64,000 nt of DNA from Streptomyces sp. MspMP-M5 (lineage in GTDB: Bacteria; Actinomycetota; Actinomycetes; Streptomycetales; Streptomycetaceae): NCBI RefSeq assembly GCF_000373585.1, contig NZ_KB891907.1, positions 163,525 through 227,524 on the forward strand, written 5' to 3'. The translations under genes were made by a program, and so were the position numbers. Position 1 is the stretch's first letter. Every line of letters starts with the position of its first letter. Below the pieces are notes generated by a model. The model searched no databases, had not been told where the DNA came from, and saw only the letters and a list, made by a program, of their open reading frames with translations. Below are positions 16,575 through 25,390 of the stretch, piece after piece.

Positions 16575-17108
16575 TCACGGCATCGGCAGGTACTTGTACC
16601 CGATGCCGAAGACGGTGGTGATCAACTTCCGCCGGCCCGGGCCCAGCCGCCGGCGCAGCCGGGCGATGTGCACATCGACGGTCCGGTCGCTGGACCGGCA
16701 GTCGGGCCAGACCGCGGCCATCAGCTGCTGCCGGGTGAACGCCCGCCGCGGATGCAGCACGAGGTGGGCCAGCAGGTCGAACTCCAGCCGGGGGATGTCG
16801 ATCTGCCGGCCGTCGATGGAGACGGTGCGGGCCGCGGTGTCGATCTGGATCGGGTCCGGCGCCTGCGGCGGCGCGCCGGCGGTCACCGCGGGCGCGCCCG
16901 CGCACGGCGGGGCGAGGATGATGTGCAGCTTGTCCGAGGTCAGTCGGTGAACCGATACCGGTTCCAAATCGTGCAGCGTGAGTTGCCACTTGCCGTCGGG
17001 GAGCCGGTCGACCGCCAAGGGCGGTCCTCCGTGGTCGGACTTTGCCGGCCCGCCGAAATCGGCATCCGGACGCAACGCAAGGGGGGTCGTCGACGCGTTC
17101 ATAAACAT
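16575..17108 (-). CDS. OmpR-type winged-helix DNA-binding protein without receiver domain
   Basis: A 177-residue protein. Residues about 85-175 are a Trans_reg_C winged-helix domain: LEFDLLAHLVLHPRRAFTRQ, LMAAVWPD, RTVDVHIARLRRRLG, and VFGIGYKYLP at the end. The first 80 residues show no receiver domain and no clear relatives. The start at 17108 is preferred because AGAGGAA lies about 12 bases upstream; an earlier start at 17177 and a later one at 17102 are possible. It converges with hypX and is a candidate regulator of the peptide locus. Without a receiver domain it may respond to a ligand or to a partner protein. Confidence 0.75.
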   Translation of the reverse strand: MFMNASTTPLALRPDADFGGPAKSDHGGPPLAVDRLPDGKWQLTLHDLEPVSVHRLTSDKLHIILAPPCAGAPAVTAGAPPQAPDPIQIDTAARTVSIDGRQIDIPRLEFDLLAHLVLHPRRAFTRQQLMAAVWPDCRSSDRTVDVHIARLRRRLGPGRRKLITTVFGIGYKYLPMP

Positions 17109-17521
17109 GATCTGGGCCCATTCCTCTTGCAAAGCAGGCGTGTTCGGACAGACATGGCGGTGCTCGACGCGCGGCACGCGTACGGCTGTGCCGCGATCGC
17201 TGCGCAGCCCGGTGGCAGGCCGGGCAGGGCCGGTGCACCGACACTCGTGATGCGGGTGCCCCCAACGGGTCGCTCGCTCTCCCTCCCTGTAGGGAGTGCG
17301 GTCGCGCCCGTGCCCGTACTCGTGACGTGAACAACCGTCACGTCACCGGTCCGAACGAACGCTACATGTGATCGCGCGCTTCCGGATAGTAGCTTCCGCT
17401 AATTACGGTTGCTCTTGAGCCGATTTCATGTTTGCCGGGCTTCGCGCCGGCCGGGCCGCTTGCGCCGAGTCACCGGGGCCCGGGAATCAGTTCAATCCGC
17501 ATCGATTTCCTTACGCATTCC
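17109..17521. promoter_or_regulatory. Gene-free region upstream of the winged-helix gene, with inverted repeats
   Basis: No convincing gene is seen in these 413 bases. Two good inverted repeats are present: CTCCCT-GT-AGGGAG at 17283-17296, and GTGACGTG-N9-CACGTCAC at 17322-17346. Both lie about 175-240 bases upstream of the winged-helix start and are candidate operators. The stretch 17380-17420 is AT-richer and may contain a promoter. Confidence 0.4.
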
Positions 17522-18055
17522 TTATGGGTCCTTCCGCTTCCCGCGCCGGGCGCGGTGCCGCCGGACCGCGTCGCGGTTGGCGCAGGTGGGGGAGCAGTAC
17601 CGCTGCCGGCCCGCGCGGCTGAAGTCCGCGAAGGCGTCGGGACATTCGGCCAGTGCGCAGCGGCCCAGCCGGTGCATTCCCAGCCCGGTCAGATGCAGCG
17701 CGGTGCCGACGGAGGTCACCGCCCGCAGCACCCCGGCGAGGTGCTGGCCGTCCTCGCGGTAGTGGATGTGCCAGCCGCCGTCGGCGTGGTCGGTGAGCCG
17801 CGGATAGGCGGCGGCCTCCGCGAGCAGGGCGTTGAGCAGCTCCGCCCGGCGGGCGTCGGTGGGGGCGTCGACGACCGCGGCGAACCGGTCCAGGTAGGCC
17901 AGCACCTCGGTCAGGTCGTCGTCGGTCACCGGGTGGTCCAGGACCATGCCGGCCGCCACGGACCGCTCGGCCAGCTCGTTCGCGCCGGCCGGAGGGGAGT
18001 TGGTGAGGTCGATCACATAGCGGACCGGGTCCTCCCCGTAAGGGTTCAGCTGCAT
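17522..18055 (-). CDS. CGNR zinc-finger (ABATE-domain) regulator
   Basis: A 177-residue protein. Residues 1-125 are the stress-associated N-terminal ABATE-type domain. The C-terminus is the CGNR zinc finger in variant form: RCALAECPDAFADFSRAGRQ, then RYCSPTCANRDAVRRHRARR, with four cysteines for one zinc. These proteins are putative transcription regulators that often neighbour drug transporters. It is divergent from an MFS efflux gene with only 25 bases between start codons, so it very likely controls that gene. Confidence 0.85.
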   Translation of the reverse strand: MQLNPYGEDPVRYVIDLTNSPPAGANELAERSVAAGMVLDHPVTDDDLTEVLAYLDRFAAVVDAPTDARRAELLNALLAEAAAYPRLTDHADGGWHIHYREDGQHLAGVLRAVTSVGTALHLTGLGMHRLGRCALAECPDAFADFSRAGRQRYCSPTCANRDAVRRHRARRGKRKDP

Positions 18056-18080
18056 AAGGGGATTACATCAGGGTGGGCCC

Positions 18081-19508
18081 ATGGACGCACACCTGGCCGG
18101 CCGGCCACCCCGCACCTCCCCCTCGACCGACAACTCCCCGCCGGACCACGGCAGATGGCTGCCCCTGGTGGCGGCCTGCCTGGGCACCTTCCTGCTGCTC
18201 GTGTACGCGACGATCGTGACGGTGGCGCTGCCCCGTATGGCCGGCGATCTGCACGCCGGCTTCGGAGCCCTGCAATGGATCACCGACGTCTACACCCTGG
18301 CCCTGGCCGGCCTGCTCCTGGGTATGGGCTCCCTCGGCGACGCCCTGGGCCGCAAGCGCCTCTACGTCCTGGGCCTCGCCGTCTTCACGGCCGCCACCCT
18401 CGCCTGCGCCCTGGCCGGGAACGTCCGCCTGCTGATCGCCGCCCGCGCGGTGCAGGGCCTCGCGGGCGCGGCGATGTTCGCCACCCTCGTCCCGCTGATC
18501 GGCCTGGCCTACACCGGCCGGGACCGGGCCCGTGCCTTCGCCGTCTGGGGCGCGGTCGCCGGCGCGGCCGCCGGCATCGGCAACGTCGCCGGCGGCATGC
18601 TCACCCAACTGCTCTCCTGGCCATGGATCTTCTACGGCGCGCTGCCGCTCTGCGCCGTGGCGCTGTGGCTGGCCACCAAGGTCCCGGCCGACCACGCCCG
18701 GAGCGCGGCCCGGGTCGACTGGCCCGGAATCGCCACCTTCAGCCTCGCCGCGACCGGCATCACCTTCGGCTTCGTCCGCGGTGGCGAGGCCGGTTGGGGC
18801 GATGGCTCGACCCTGCTGGGTTTCGGGTCCGGTGTGGTAATGCTGCTCGCCTTCGCCGTCGTCGAGCGTGCCGCCCGCCGCCCGATGGTGCCGCTCGGGC
18901 TGTTCCGCACCCCGGCCTTCAACGGGCTTCTGCTCGCCTCCGGCGCGTACTACCTCGGCGCGTTCGCGTTCCTGCCGGTGCTCTCCCTCTGGCTCCAGAA
19001 CGGCGCCGGGCTCGGCTCGTTCGGCACCTCCCTCGTCCTCACCGTTCAGCCGCTGGCCTTCTTCGCCACCTCCGCGCTGGCCGGCGGCGCACTGCACCGG
19101 TTGCCCGCCCGGTGGAGCGTCGGCGGCGGCACCCTCCTGGTGGCCGCCGGCGACCTGCTGCTCCTCCTGGTCCGCACCGGGTCGTCCTGGCAGGTGTTGA
19201 TACCGGGCCTGATCGTCACCGGTGCCGGCGCCGGGCTGGTCTCACCGGTCCTGCCGGCGCTGGCGATGGCCTTCGCGGAACCGGCCCACAGTGGTGTGGC
19301 CGGCGCCGCGGCCAACAGCGCCCGGCAGCTCGGACTGGCGCTGGGCATCGCCCTGTTGGGCACCGTCTTCCACGGCTCCGTTCCGGGCACCGGGGCCGGC
19401 GCCGCACCGGCGGCGTACGCGGCCGGATTGACCGCGGTGTTCCTCGTCGCGGGGGTGATCGCGGCCGTCGGCGGACTGGTGGCATGGCTGGTGTGCGGGA
19501 AGGAGTGA
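18081..19508 (+). CDS. MFS drug exporter, DHA2/EmrB-QacA type
   Basis: A 475-residue membrane protein with about 14 hydrophobic segments. Family signatures include YATIVTVALPRMAGDLHAGF in helix 1 (the VALPxI motif), GSLGDALGRKRLYVLGLAVF in the loop 2-3 motif A region, and ARAVQGLAGAAMFATLVPLI (motif C). It should export hydrophobic compounds by proton antiport. The divergent CGNR regulator suggests induction by a substrate. The start is only 25 bases from that of the regulator, so promoter elements must lie inside the neighbouring coding sequence or the messages are leaderless. Confidence 0.88.
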   Translation: MDAHLAGRPPRTSPSTDNSPPDHGRWLPLVAACLGTFLLLVYATIVTVALPRMAGDLHAGFGALQWITDVYTLALAGLLLGMGSLGDALGRKRLYVLGLAVFTAATLACALAGNVRLLIAARAVQGLAGAAMFATLVPLIGLAYTGRDRARAFAVWGAVAGAAAGIGNVAGGMLTQLLSWPWIFYGALPLCAVALWLATKVPADHARSAARVDWPGIATFSLAATGITFGFVRGGEAGWGDGSTLLGFGSGVVMLLAFAVVERAARRPMVPLGLFRTPAFNGLLLASGAYYLGAFAFLPVLSLWLQNGAGLGSFGTSLVLTVQPLAFFATSALAGGALHRLPARWSVGGGTLLVAAGDLLLLLVRTGSSWQVLIPGLIVTGAGAGLVSPVLPALAMAFAEPAHSGVAGAAANSARQLGLALGIALLGTVFHGSVPGTGAGAAPAAYAAGLTAVFLVAGVIAAVGGLVAWLVCGKE

Positions 19509-19726
19509 ATATGCCGTTCAAAACTTCCGGCGCACTGGTTTCTTTTTCAATCTCCGTCTGACGAAAGGTGCGGAACCAGATATTCCAGACGACTGTTTTC
19601 GAAAGGTGGAGGAAATGAGTAGGGTGTGGGCCGCTGCCGACCGACCAGCGGCGGCGGTCCGGCCGAATTCGGCATGGACGAAATGCGTGGGCGCCGCAAG
19701 GCATCCGCGTGCACCGGGAGGGGAAC

Positions 19727-20683
19727 ATGCCGGCCGGCTCTTTCGAGGGGCAGTACGTATGGAGTCCAGCAGCCGACGACCGGGCGCTGGCGCAAGCATG
19801 TGTGGATGTCCGGGCCGGGCGCTACTTCGGCGCCCATGAGGTGCTCCGGGAGACCCGCCGGGATTTCGAGCTGCGGGCCCATCGGTCACTGGTACTCGCC
19901 TCCGAAGCGGCCGGCTCCGACCTCGCCGAACGCTGGCTCGACGAGGAGCCGGGCCCGGAGGCCGCCCTGCTGTGGGCGCGGGTGGCGATGCTCCGGGCCC
20001 TGCGGATGGCCGACGCCGGCGACCGGCGGGCCGGCGCCCTGGAGCGCATCGCGCGCACCGCGTGCGAACGCGCCGCGAAGCTGGCGCCCGGAGACCCCAC
20101 CCCCTGGGTCGCCCAGCTCGCCCTCGCCCGGCTCGATCATCCCCAGGACCCCGCCCCGCAGGGCCTGTTGACCTCGCCCACCGGTCCCTGGTATCTCCTC
20201 GCGCACATCCTCCGGCTCGACCCCTGGCACCGTGAGGCCCACCACCGCTTCCTGTCCTTCTTCTTCGCCCGCCACGGCGGCTCGTCCAGCGCGGGCTGGG
20301 ACGTCGCCGCCTTCCTGAGCCAGCGCGCGGCGGCCTCCTCGCCGCTCCGGCTGCTGCCCCTGGTGGCCCTCGTCGAGGACTACGACCCCGACGCGCCGCT
20401 GGCCGCCCGGGCCTGGGAGCAGCCGCAGTGGATCACCGCCGCCACGGGCGTGTACCGCAACTGGTTCCCCACCGTGGCCGACTACCGCTTCACCCCGGTC
20501 GTCGACCTGGCCTATCTCGGCCACGCGCTCTTCATGGCGAAACTCGAATTCGAGGCCCGCGAGGTCCTCACCGCCATGGGGCCGTATGCCTCCCGTATGC
20601 CATGGAGCGCGTTCGGCGATCCCGAAGAGCAATTGACAAAAGCCCGGAGAGCGTGCGGACTTCCCGTCCCGCACGGCTTGTGA
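19727..20683 (+). CDS. Conserved actinomycete protein, helical repeat type, unknown function
   Basis: A 318-residue soluble protein with TPR-like helical character, for example RALAQACVDVRAGRYFGAHE near the N-terminus and AYLGHALFMAKLEFEAREVL near the C-terminus. It contains ARIDHP-type and LRLDPWHREAHHRFLSFFFA segments found in uncharacterised Streptomyces proteins. The ATG at 19727 follows GGGAGGGG, so the upstream ATG at 19709 is not needed. No signal peptide or catalytic motif is visible. It lies 60 bases upstream of a permease gene. The 218 bases before it hold no gene I can support. Confidence 0.6.
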   Translation: MPAGSFEGQYVWSPAADDRALAQACVDVRAGRYFGAHEVLRETRRDFELRAHRSLVLASEAAGSDLAERWLDEEPGPEAALLWARVAMLRALRMADAGDRRAGALERIARTACERAAKLAPGDPTPWVAQLALARLDHPQDPAPQGLLTSPTGPWYLLAHILRLDPWHREAHHRFLSFFFARHGGSSSAGWDVAAFLSQRAAASSPLRLLPLVALVEDYDPDAPLAARAWEQPQWITAATGVYRNWFPTVADYRFTPVVDLAYLGHALFMAKLEFEAREVLTAMGPYASRMPWSAFGDPEEQLTKARRACGLPVPHGL

Positions 20684-20742
20684 CGCACCGGCCGTATATT
20701 CCCGCCGAACCGTTGACCCCCACCAGCAGAAAGGTTTCGGTA

Positions 20743-22296
20743 GTGTCCGACCGTACGTCCTCCCCGCCTCGCGCCAAAACCCGCTCGAAATCCCCGCAAG
20801 GTGTGGACTCCGCCGCCCTCGACGACGACGCGACGCTGCACGCCATGGGCTATCCGCGGAAACTCACCCGCAGATTCCGCGCCTTTGACAACTTCGCCAT
20901 TTCCTTCACCATCATCAACATCATCTCCGGCATCTTCTCCTCCTTCGGATTCGGCCTGAACGCCGGCGGTCCCGGCATCCTGATTTTCGGCTGGATCGGG
21001 GTCTCCGTCATGGTGCTGTTCGTCGGCGCCGCCATGGGCGAGATCGCCTCCGCCTACCCGACCAGCGGCGCCCTCTACTTCTCCGCGGGCAAGCTCGCCA
21101 AGCGCCACCACGGCGCCTGGTCCTGGTACACCGGCTGGCTCAACTTCGTCGGTCAGGTCGGCGGCACCGCGGCCACCAACTTCGCCGCCGCCACCTTCAT
21201 CCAGTCGTTCATCGCCATGCAATGGCCGTCCTATCAGCCCACCGCCCCGCAGACCGTCGGCATCACCGCGGCGATTTTGCTGGTGCAAGCCCTCGCGAAC
21301 ACCTACACCGTCCGACTCGTCGCGGTACTCAACCGGATTTCCGTGTGGTGGCTGCTGATCGGCATGGTGGTCATCGTCGCCACCCTCACCCTGATTCCGA
21401 CGCACCATCAAGCGCCGTCCTTCGCCACCCACTTCGTCAACAACACCGGCTTCACCAACGCCATTTACGGCGGAATGCTCGGTCTGCTCGTCACCAGCTG
21501 GACCTTCACCGGCTTCGACGGCAGTTTCCACATGTCCGAGGAAACGGTGAAGGCAACGGTCAATGCCCCCCGCGGCATCATGCGGGCCATCGGATACTCC
21601 GCGATCACCGGGCTGATCCTCATGCTCGCCCTGGTGTACGCCATCCGCGACTACGCCGGCGCCGCGAAGGACGATGCCCCGCCGGTGCGGATTCTGACCG
21701 ACGCACTCGGCGTGCACACCGCGAAGTTCCTGCTGCTGATCGTCATCGGCGCGATGCTCTTCTGCGGGCTCGCCAACATGACCAGCAACACCCGGCAGAT
21801 CTTCGCCTTCTCCCGCGACGGCGCGATGCCCGGCTCCCGTTGGTGGCATTCGGTCTCCGACCGCACCCGCACCCCCGTCAAGGCCGTCTGGCTCGCCGCC
21901 GTCTGCTCGCTGGTCCTCGTCGTCCCTGGCTGGTGGTCGCACACCGCCTTCACCGCCGTCGTCAGCATCAACGTCGTGGGCCTCTTCCTCTCCTACGGCG
22001 TGCCCATCTTCCTCCGCCTGCGGCTCGACGACTTCCAGGCCGGACCGTGGAACCTCGGCCGCTACGGCAAGCCCGTCGCCGCGCTCGCCGTGCTCTGGAT
22101 CGCCGTCAGCAACGTCCTGTTCATGCTGCCGCAGCAGTACCCGGTCACCCCGGCGACCTTCAACTACGCGCCGATCGCACTGGCGGTGGTCCTGGTGATC
22201 GCCACGGCCTGGTGGTTCGCCACCGCCCGCCGCCGCTTCCAGGGGCCGGTCAGCTACGGCAGCCCGGACGAGGTCGCGGCGATGGACCTGATCTGA
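20743..22296 (+). CDS. APC-superfamily amino acid/choline permease
   Basis: A 517-residue transporter with about 12 membrane segments. The cytoplasmic N-terminus (about 45 residues) leads into MGYPRKLTRRFRAFDNFAIS and the family helix IFSSFGFGLNAGGPGILIFG. Other typical segments are MGEIASAYPTSGALYFSA, FTGFDGSFHMSEETVKA and TSNTRQIFAFSRDGAMPGSR. These match the BAT1/GabP-like and choline-permease-like branch of the family. The GTG start at 20743 has AGAAAGG upstream. The substrate is not determined by sequence; GABA, choline or another amine is likely. Confidence 0.85.
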   Translation: MSDRTSSPPRAKTRSKSPQGVDSAALDDDATLHAMGYPRKLTRRFRAFDNFAISFTIINIISGIFSSFGFGLNAGGPGILIFGWIGVSVMVLFVGAAMGEIASAYPTSGALYFSAGKLAKRHHGAWSWYTGWLNFVGQVGGTAATNFAAATFIQSFIAMQWPSYQPTAPQTVGITAAILLVQALANTYTVRLVAVLNRISVWWLLIGMVVIVATLTLIPTHHQAPSFATHFVNNTGFTNAIYGGMLGLLVTSWTFTGFDGSFHMSEETVKATVNAPRGIMRAIGYSAITGLILMLALVYAIRDYAGAAKDDAPPVRILTDALGVHTAKFLLLIVIGAMLFCGLANMTSNTRQIFAFSRDGAMPGSRWWHSVSDRTRTPVKAVWLAAVCSLVLVVPGWWSHTAFTAVVSINVVGLFLSYGVPIFLRLRLDDFQAGPWNLGRYGKPVAALAVLWIAVSNVLFMLPQQYPVTPATFNYAPIALAVVLVIATAWWFATARRRFQGPVSYGSPDEVAAMDLI

Positions 22297-22328
22297 CCAC
22301 AGCCCCCCACCAGAAAGGACGCACCGCG

Positions 22329-23201
22329 ATGCGACCGACCATCCGCACCGCACCGGCCGGCGAACTCGCCGTCGCCGCCGCCCCGTTAGACCTCTGGCAC
22401 GAGGTCGTCGGCTGGACCGCCGACGAGGGCTGGAACCCCGGCGAGGGCGACATCACCCGCTTCCACCCCACCGACCCCGGCGGCTTCTTCCTCGGCCGCC
22501 GCGGCGACCGCACCGTCTCCTCCCTCTCCCTCGTGAACTACTCCGACGACTACGCCTTCCTGGGCTACTACGTCGTCGCCCCCGACCTCCGCGGCCAGGG
22601 CCTCGGCCTCGCCACCTGGCGCGCCGCCCTCCCGTACGCCGGGTCCCGGACCATCGGCCTGGACGGGGTCCCCGCCCAGCAGGCCACCTACCGGCGCGCC
22701 GGCTTCACCCCCGCCCACGACACCCTCCGCTACACCGGCCACCCCGCCCCCGGCGCCGCCCTCTCCCCGCACACCCACCCGGTCACCGCCGCACACCTGG
22801 ACGCGATCGCCGCCTATGACCGCCGCTGCTTTCCGGCCGACCGGCGGGAGTTCGTCACCCGCTGGCTGACCGCTCCGAGCCACACCGCCCGGGTCCATTT
22901 CCGGGACGGCCAGGTCGTCGGATACGGCGTGCTCCGCCCGGCCCGCTCCGGCCACCGCATCGGCCCGCTCTTCGCCGACACCCGCGAGACCGCCGAGGCC
23001 CTCTTCGACGCGCTCACCGCGCACCTCGACCCCGACGACGAGGTCACCCTCGACATCCCCGAACCCAACGTTCCCGCGCACACCCTGGCCACCACCCGTG
23101 GTCTGACCCCCCGCTCCCACACCGTGCGCATGTACACCGGTCCGGTCCCGGCCACCGACGCCTCCCACACCTTCGGCGTCACCAGCCTCGAACTGGGCTG
23201 A
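22329..23201 (+). CDS. GNAT-family acetyltransferase, TTA-containing
   Basis: A 290-residue protein with two GNAT-like halves. Residues about 45-140 carry the acetyl-CoA motif VVAPDLRGQGLGLATWRAAL. Residues about 155-280 match the C-terminal acetyltransferase-like domain (YDRRCFPADRREFVTRWLTA) seen in N-acetyltransferase family proteins. The ATG at 22329 follows GAAAGGACGCACC. Codon 20 is TTA (22386-22388), the rare leucine codon read by the bldA tRNA in Streptomyces. Translation may therefore be tied to the late growth phase. It is 32 bases downstream of the permease and probably cotranscribed. The acceptor substrate is unknown. Confidence 0.8.
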   Translation: MRPTIRTAPAGELAVAAAPLDLWHEVVGWTADEGWNPGEGDITRFHPTDPGGFFLGRRGDRTVSSLSLVNYSDDYAFLGYYVVAPDLRGQGLGLATWRAALPYAGSRTIGLDGVPAQQATYRRAGFTPAHDTLRYTGHPAPGAALSPHTHPVTAAHLDAIAAYDRRCFPADRREFVTRWLTAPSHTARVHFRDGQVVGYGVLRPARSGHRIGPLFADTRETAEALFDALTAHLDPDDEVTLDIPEPNVPAHTLATTRGLTPRSHTVRMYTGPVPATDASHTFGVTSLELG

Positions 23202-23291
23202 CGACCGGGACCGTCCCGCACGCCGCCGCCGGTGTCCCCGCGGCGGCGCGCGCGGCGGCCCCCGACCGCCGGCCGGCCCCGCCCGGTGCGG

Positions 23292-24182
23292 TCACGCGCC
23301 GGTCGGCACCCCGGCGTTGGCGAGGATCTCGCGGACCGGCAGTGCGACGCTCTGCGCGGCGGTCAGCCCGGACGCCGCCAGATGCGCCGTCGCGATCCGC
23401 AGCCCGGTCGCGTACCCGGCGAAGTCCGGCAGCCCCACGGGCTCGGCCCCCATCAGCCGCGCCGTGGCGTCACCGTGGACGTACGGGGTGAGGTTCTGCA
23501 TACCGGCGACGTCGACGGCGGCGGTGATCTTCTCGTACGCCGCGTCCAGTGCGGCGCCGGTCAGGTCGCGGGTCCACGGGCACATGGCCTGCTCGCCGGA
23601 AAGCTCCCGTACGAACGCCTCGGCGAGCCCCTCGGCGACGACCTGTTCGCCGACCGTGACGGCCGCCGGGTCCCAGACCACGTTCGCGTAGCGCACGTTG
23701 TGGTGGAGCTCGTGCGCGGCGGCATGGCCGATGTTCCGCAGGCTGGTCTCGGTGGGCCATATGTACAGCTGGATCGCGCCCGGGAACCCGCCGAAGCCGA
23801 GATAGCCGTGACTGCGGCCGGTCAGGTGCTCGTTGTCGGGATCGCCGAGCGTCACCACGACGTGCACCGTCTCGGCGTGCCGGACGCCGGGCACCGCGCC
23901 GTCGATCCGCTCCCACGCGGCCGCGAGCGCCGCCTCGACGCGGTGCCACACGTCCGCGTCCCGCATCGTGCGCAGGGCGGCCGGATAGCGCGGATCGTCG
24001 CGGTCGATCCGGAAGCCACCGCCCCTCTGGTGCATCCCGACGAGGTCCAGCTCGCCCGTCACCTCGGACATCACGCGCTGGATGGGCGCGAACATCTCCC
24101 GCAGGGCGTCCGCCCGTTGCTCCTGCGGACGTTCCAGGAGCTCCAGCATGGCGGACGCGGTGTCATGAACAACGATCTTCAT
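23292..24182 (-). CDS. DUF2268 putative zinc-protease-like protein
   Basis: A 296-residue protein of the DUF2268 type, related to the YjaZ group of predicted zinc-dependent proteases. The metal motif HELHHNVRYA lies near residue 160, preceded by GYLGFGGFPGAIQLYIWPTE. A downstream Glu-rich segment (VAEGLAEAFVRELSGE) supplies a likely third ligand. No signal peptide is visible, so it is probably cytoplasmic. It converges with the acetyltransferase; the 90-base gap is rich in GC hairpins. The substrate is unknown. Confidence 0.8.
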   Translation of the reverse strand: MKIVVHDTASAMLELLERPQEQRADALREMFAPIQRVMSEVTGELDLVGMHQRGGGFRIDRDDPRYPAALRTMRDADVWHRVEAALAAAWERIDGAVPGVRHAETVHVVVTLGDPDNEHLTGRSHGYLGFGGFPGAIQLYIWPTETSLRNIGHAAAHELHHNVRYANVVWDPAAVTVGEQVVAEGLAEAFVRELSGEQAMCPWTRDLTGAALDAAYEKITAAVDVAGMQNLTPYVHGDATARLMGAEPVGLPDFAGYATGLRIATAHLAASGLTAAQSVALPVREILANAGVPTGA

Positions 24183-24309
24183 GCCTGCGACGGTAGGCCC
24201 TCCGGTAACAGGAGGGTCAAGCGTGCCGCCCCGGCCGCCCGCCGGCCCGCACGAGGCGGCGCCGTAGATTGCTGTGGGTCAATCGGGCCGACGGGAAAGG
24301 GACTTACAC

Positions 24310-24975
24310 GTGGACGTCTACGAAGCGGTGGCGAGCCGACGAGCGGTGCGCGGCTTCACCGGTGCGCCGGTGCCCAGGCAGCTGCTGGAGCGCGTGCTGG
24401 GCGCCGCGGCCCGCTCGCCCTCCGGCGGCAACCTCCAGCCCTGGTACAGCTATGTGCTGACCGGGTCGCCGCTCGCCGAGCTCAAGAAGCGCACCGGGGC
24501 GCGGGTGGCCGCCGGCGACACCGGTGACGAGCGGGAGTACCAGATGTACCCCGACGAGCTGGAATCCCCTTACCGGGAGCGCCGGTTCGCCGCCGCCGAG
24601 CGGCGCTACGCCGCCCTCGGCATACCGCGGGAGGACTCCGCCGCACGCCGGCGCGCCGTCGCCGCGAACTGGCAGTGCTTCGGCGCCCCCGCCGCCCTCT
24701 TCTGCTATGTCGACCGCACCATGGGGTCGTCCCAGTGGGCCGACCTCGGTATGTACCTGCAGACCGTCATGCTGCTGCTGCGCGCCGAAGGGCTGCACAG
24801 CTGCCCGCAGATCGCCTGGTCGGTGTACCACGGGACGGTCGCGGAGATCGTCTCCCCGCCGGAGGGGCTGATCCTCTTCTGCGGGCTGTCGATCGGCTTC
24901 GAGGACACCGCCGTGACCGGCGCCCGTACCGACCGGGCTCCGCTTGCCGAGACGGTCACGTTCCTCGGCGACTGA
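24310..24975 (+). CDS. Nitroreductase-family FMN oxidoreductase
   Basis: A 221-residue protein. The N-terminus YEAVASRRAVRGFTGAPVPR and ARSPSGGNLQPWYSYVLTG are the FMN-binding start of nitroreductases, and CGLSIGFED near the C-terminus completes the site. It should reduce nitro groups, quinones or similar acceptors with NAD(P)H. The GTG start at 24310 is preceded by AAAGGGA. It converges with the azl genes. A physiological substrate cannot be assigned. Confidence 0.87.
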   Translation: MDVYEAVASRRAVRGFTGAPVPRQLLERVLGAAARSPSGGNLQPWYSYVLTGSPLAELKKRTGARVAAGDTGDEREYQMYPDELESPYRERRFAAAERRYAALGIPREDSAARRRAVAANWQCFGAPAALFCYVDRTMGSSQWADLGMYLQTVMLLLRAEGLHSCPQIAWSVYHGTVAEIVSPPEGLILFCGLSIGFEDTAVTGARTDRAPLAETVTFLGD

Positions 24976-24981
24976 ACCCCT

Positions 24982-25028
24982 GGCCGCGGGCCTGCGGGGG
25001 CGGCCCGCCCGCGCCGCCGCCCGCGGCC
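24982..25028. terminator. Terminator between nitroreductase and azlD
   Basis: Ten-base perfect arms (GGCCGCGGGC / GCCCGCGGCC) enclose a GC-rich loop that can fold further. The structure lies between two convergent genes. Confidence 0.5.
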
Positions 25029-25060
25029 TCCGCCCGGCTCGCGGGCCCGCCGTCGGGTGC

Positions 25061-25390
25061 TCAGTGCGCGAACACCGTGCTGGCCAGGACCACATGGACG
25101 GTGGTGCCGCCGAGGATGCTGAGCAGCGCGTTGCGGCGCCACAGGTGCAGGCCGACGGTGACGGCCAGCGCCGCCAGCGGGGCGAGGGCGCGCGGCTCGG
25201 TCAGCGGCAGGTCGCGCAGGCAGTAGACGAGCAGGATGACCATGACGCCGGCGGGCATGCCGCGGCTGAGGTACTGGACGGTCCGGCTCGCGCGCAGCGG
25301 GGCGAGGGCGGCGAAGGGGAGGGCGCGCAGTCCCCAGGTGACGGCGGTGGAGAGGGCGACCGCCGCGACGAGGTACGGGGTGTCAGGCAT
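25061..25390 (-). CDS. azlD: AzlD-family branched-chain amino acid exporter subunit
   Basis: A 109-residue membrane protein with about four helices, typical of AzlD (YLVAAVALSTAVTWGLRALP, YLSRGMPAGVMVILLVYCLR). It pairs with AzlC to export branched-chain or other hydrophobic amino acids. It starts inside the end of azlC (8-base overlap), which indicates coupled translation. The ATG at 25390 is used; a Pro/Gly-rich upstream extension is unlikely. Confidence 0.88.
   Translation of the reverse strand: MPDTPYLVAAVALSTAVTWGLRALPFAALAPLRASRTVQYLSRGMPAGVMVILLVYCLRDLPLTEPRALAPLAALAVTVGLHLWRRNALLSILGGTTVHVVLASTVFAH

Noticed and set aside
14467..16950. Plus-strand frame overlapping hypX
   Set aside because: Arg/Pro-rich, different frame from the HypX motifs, and no ribosome site; a frame shadow.
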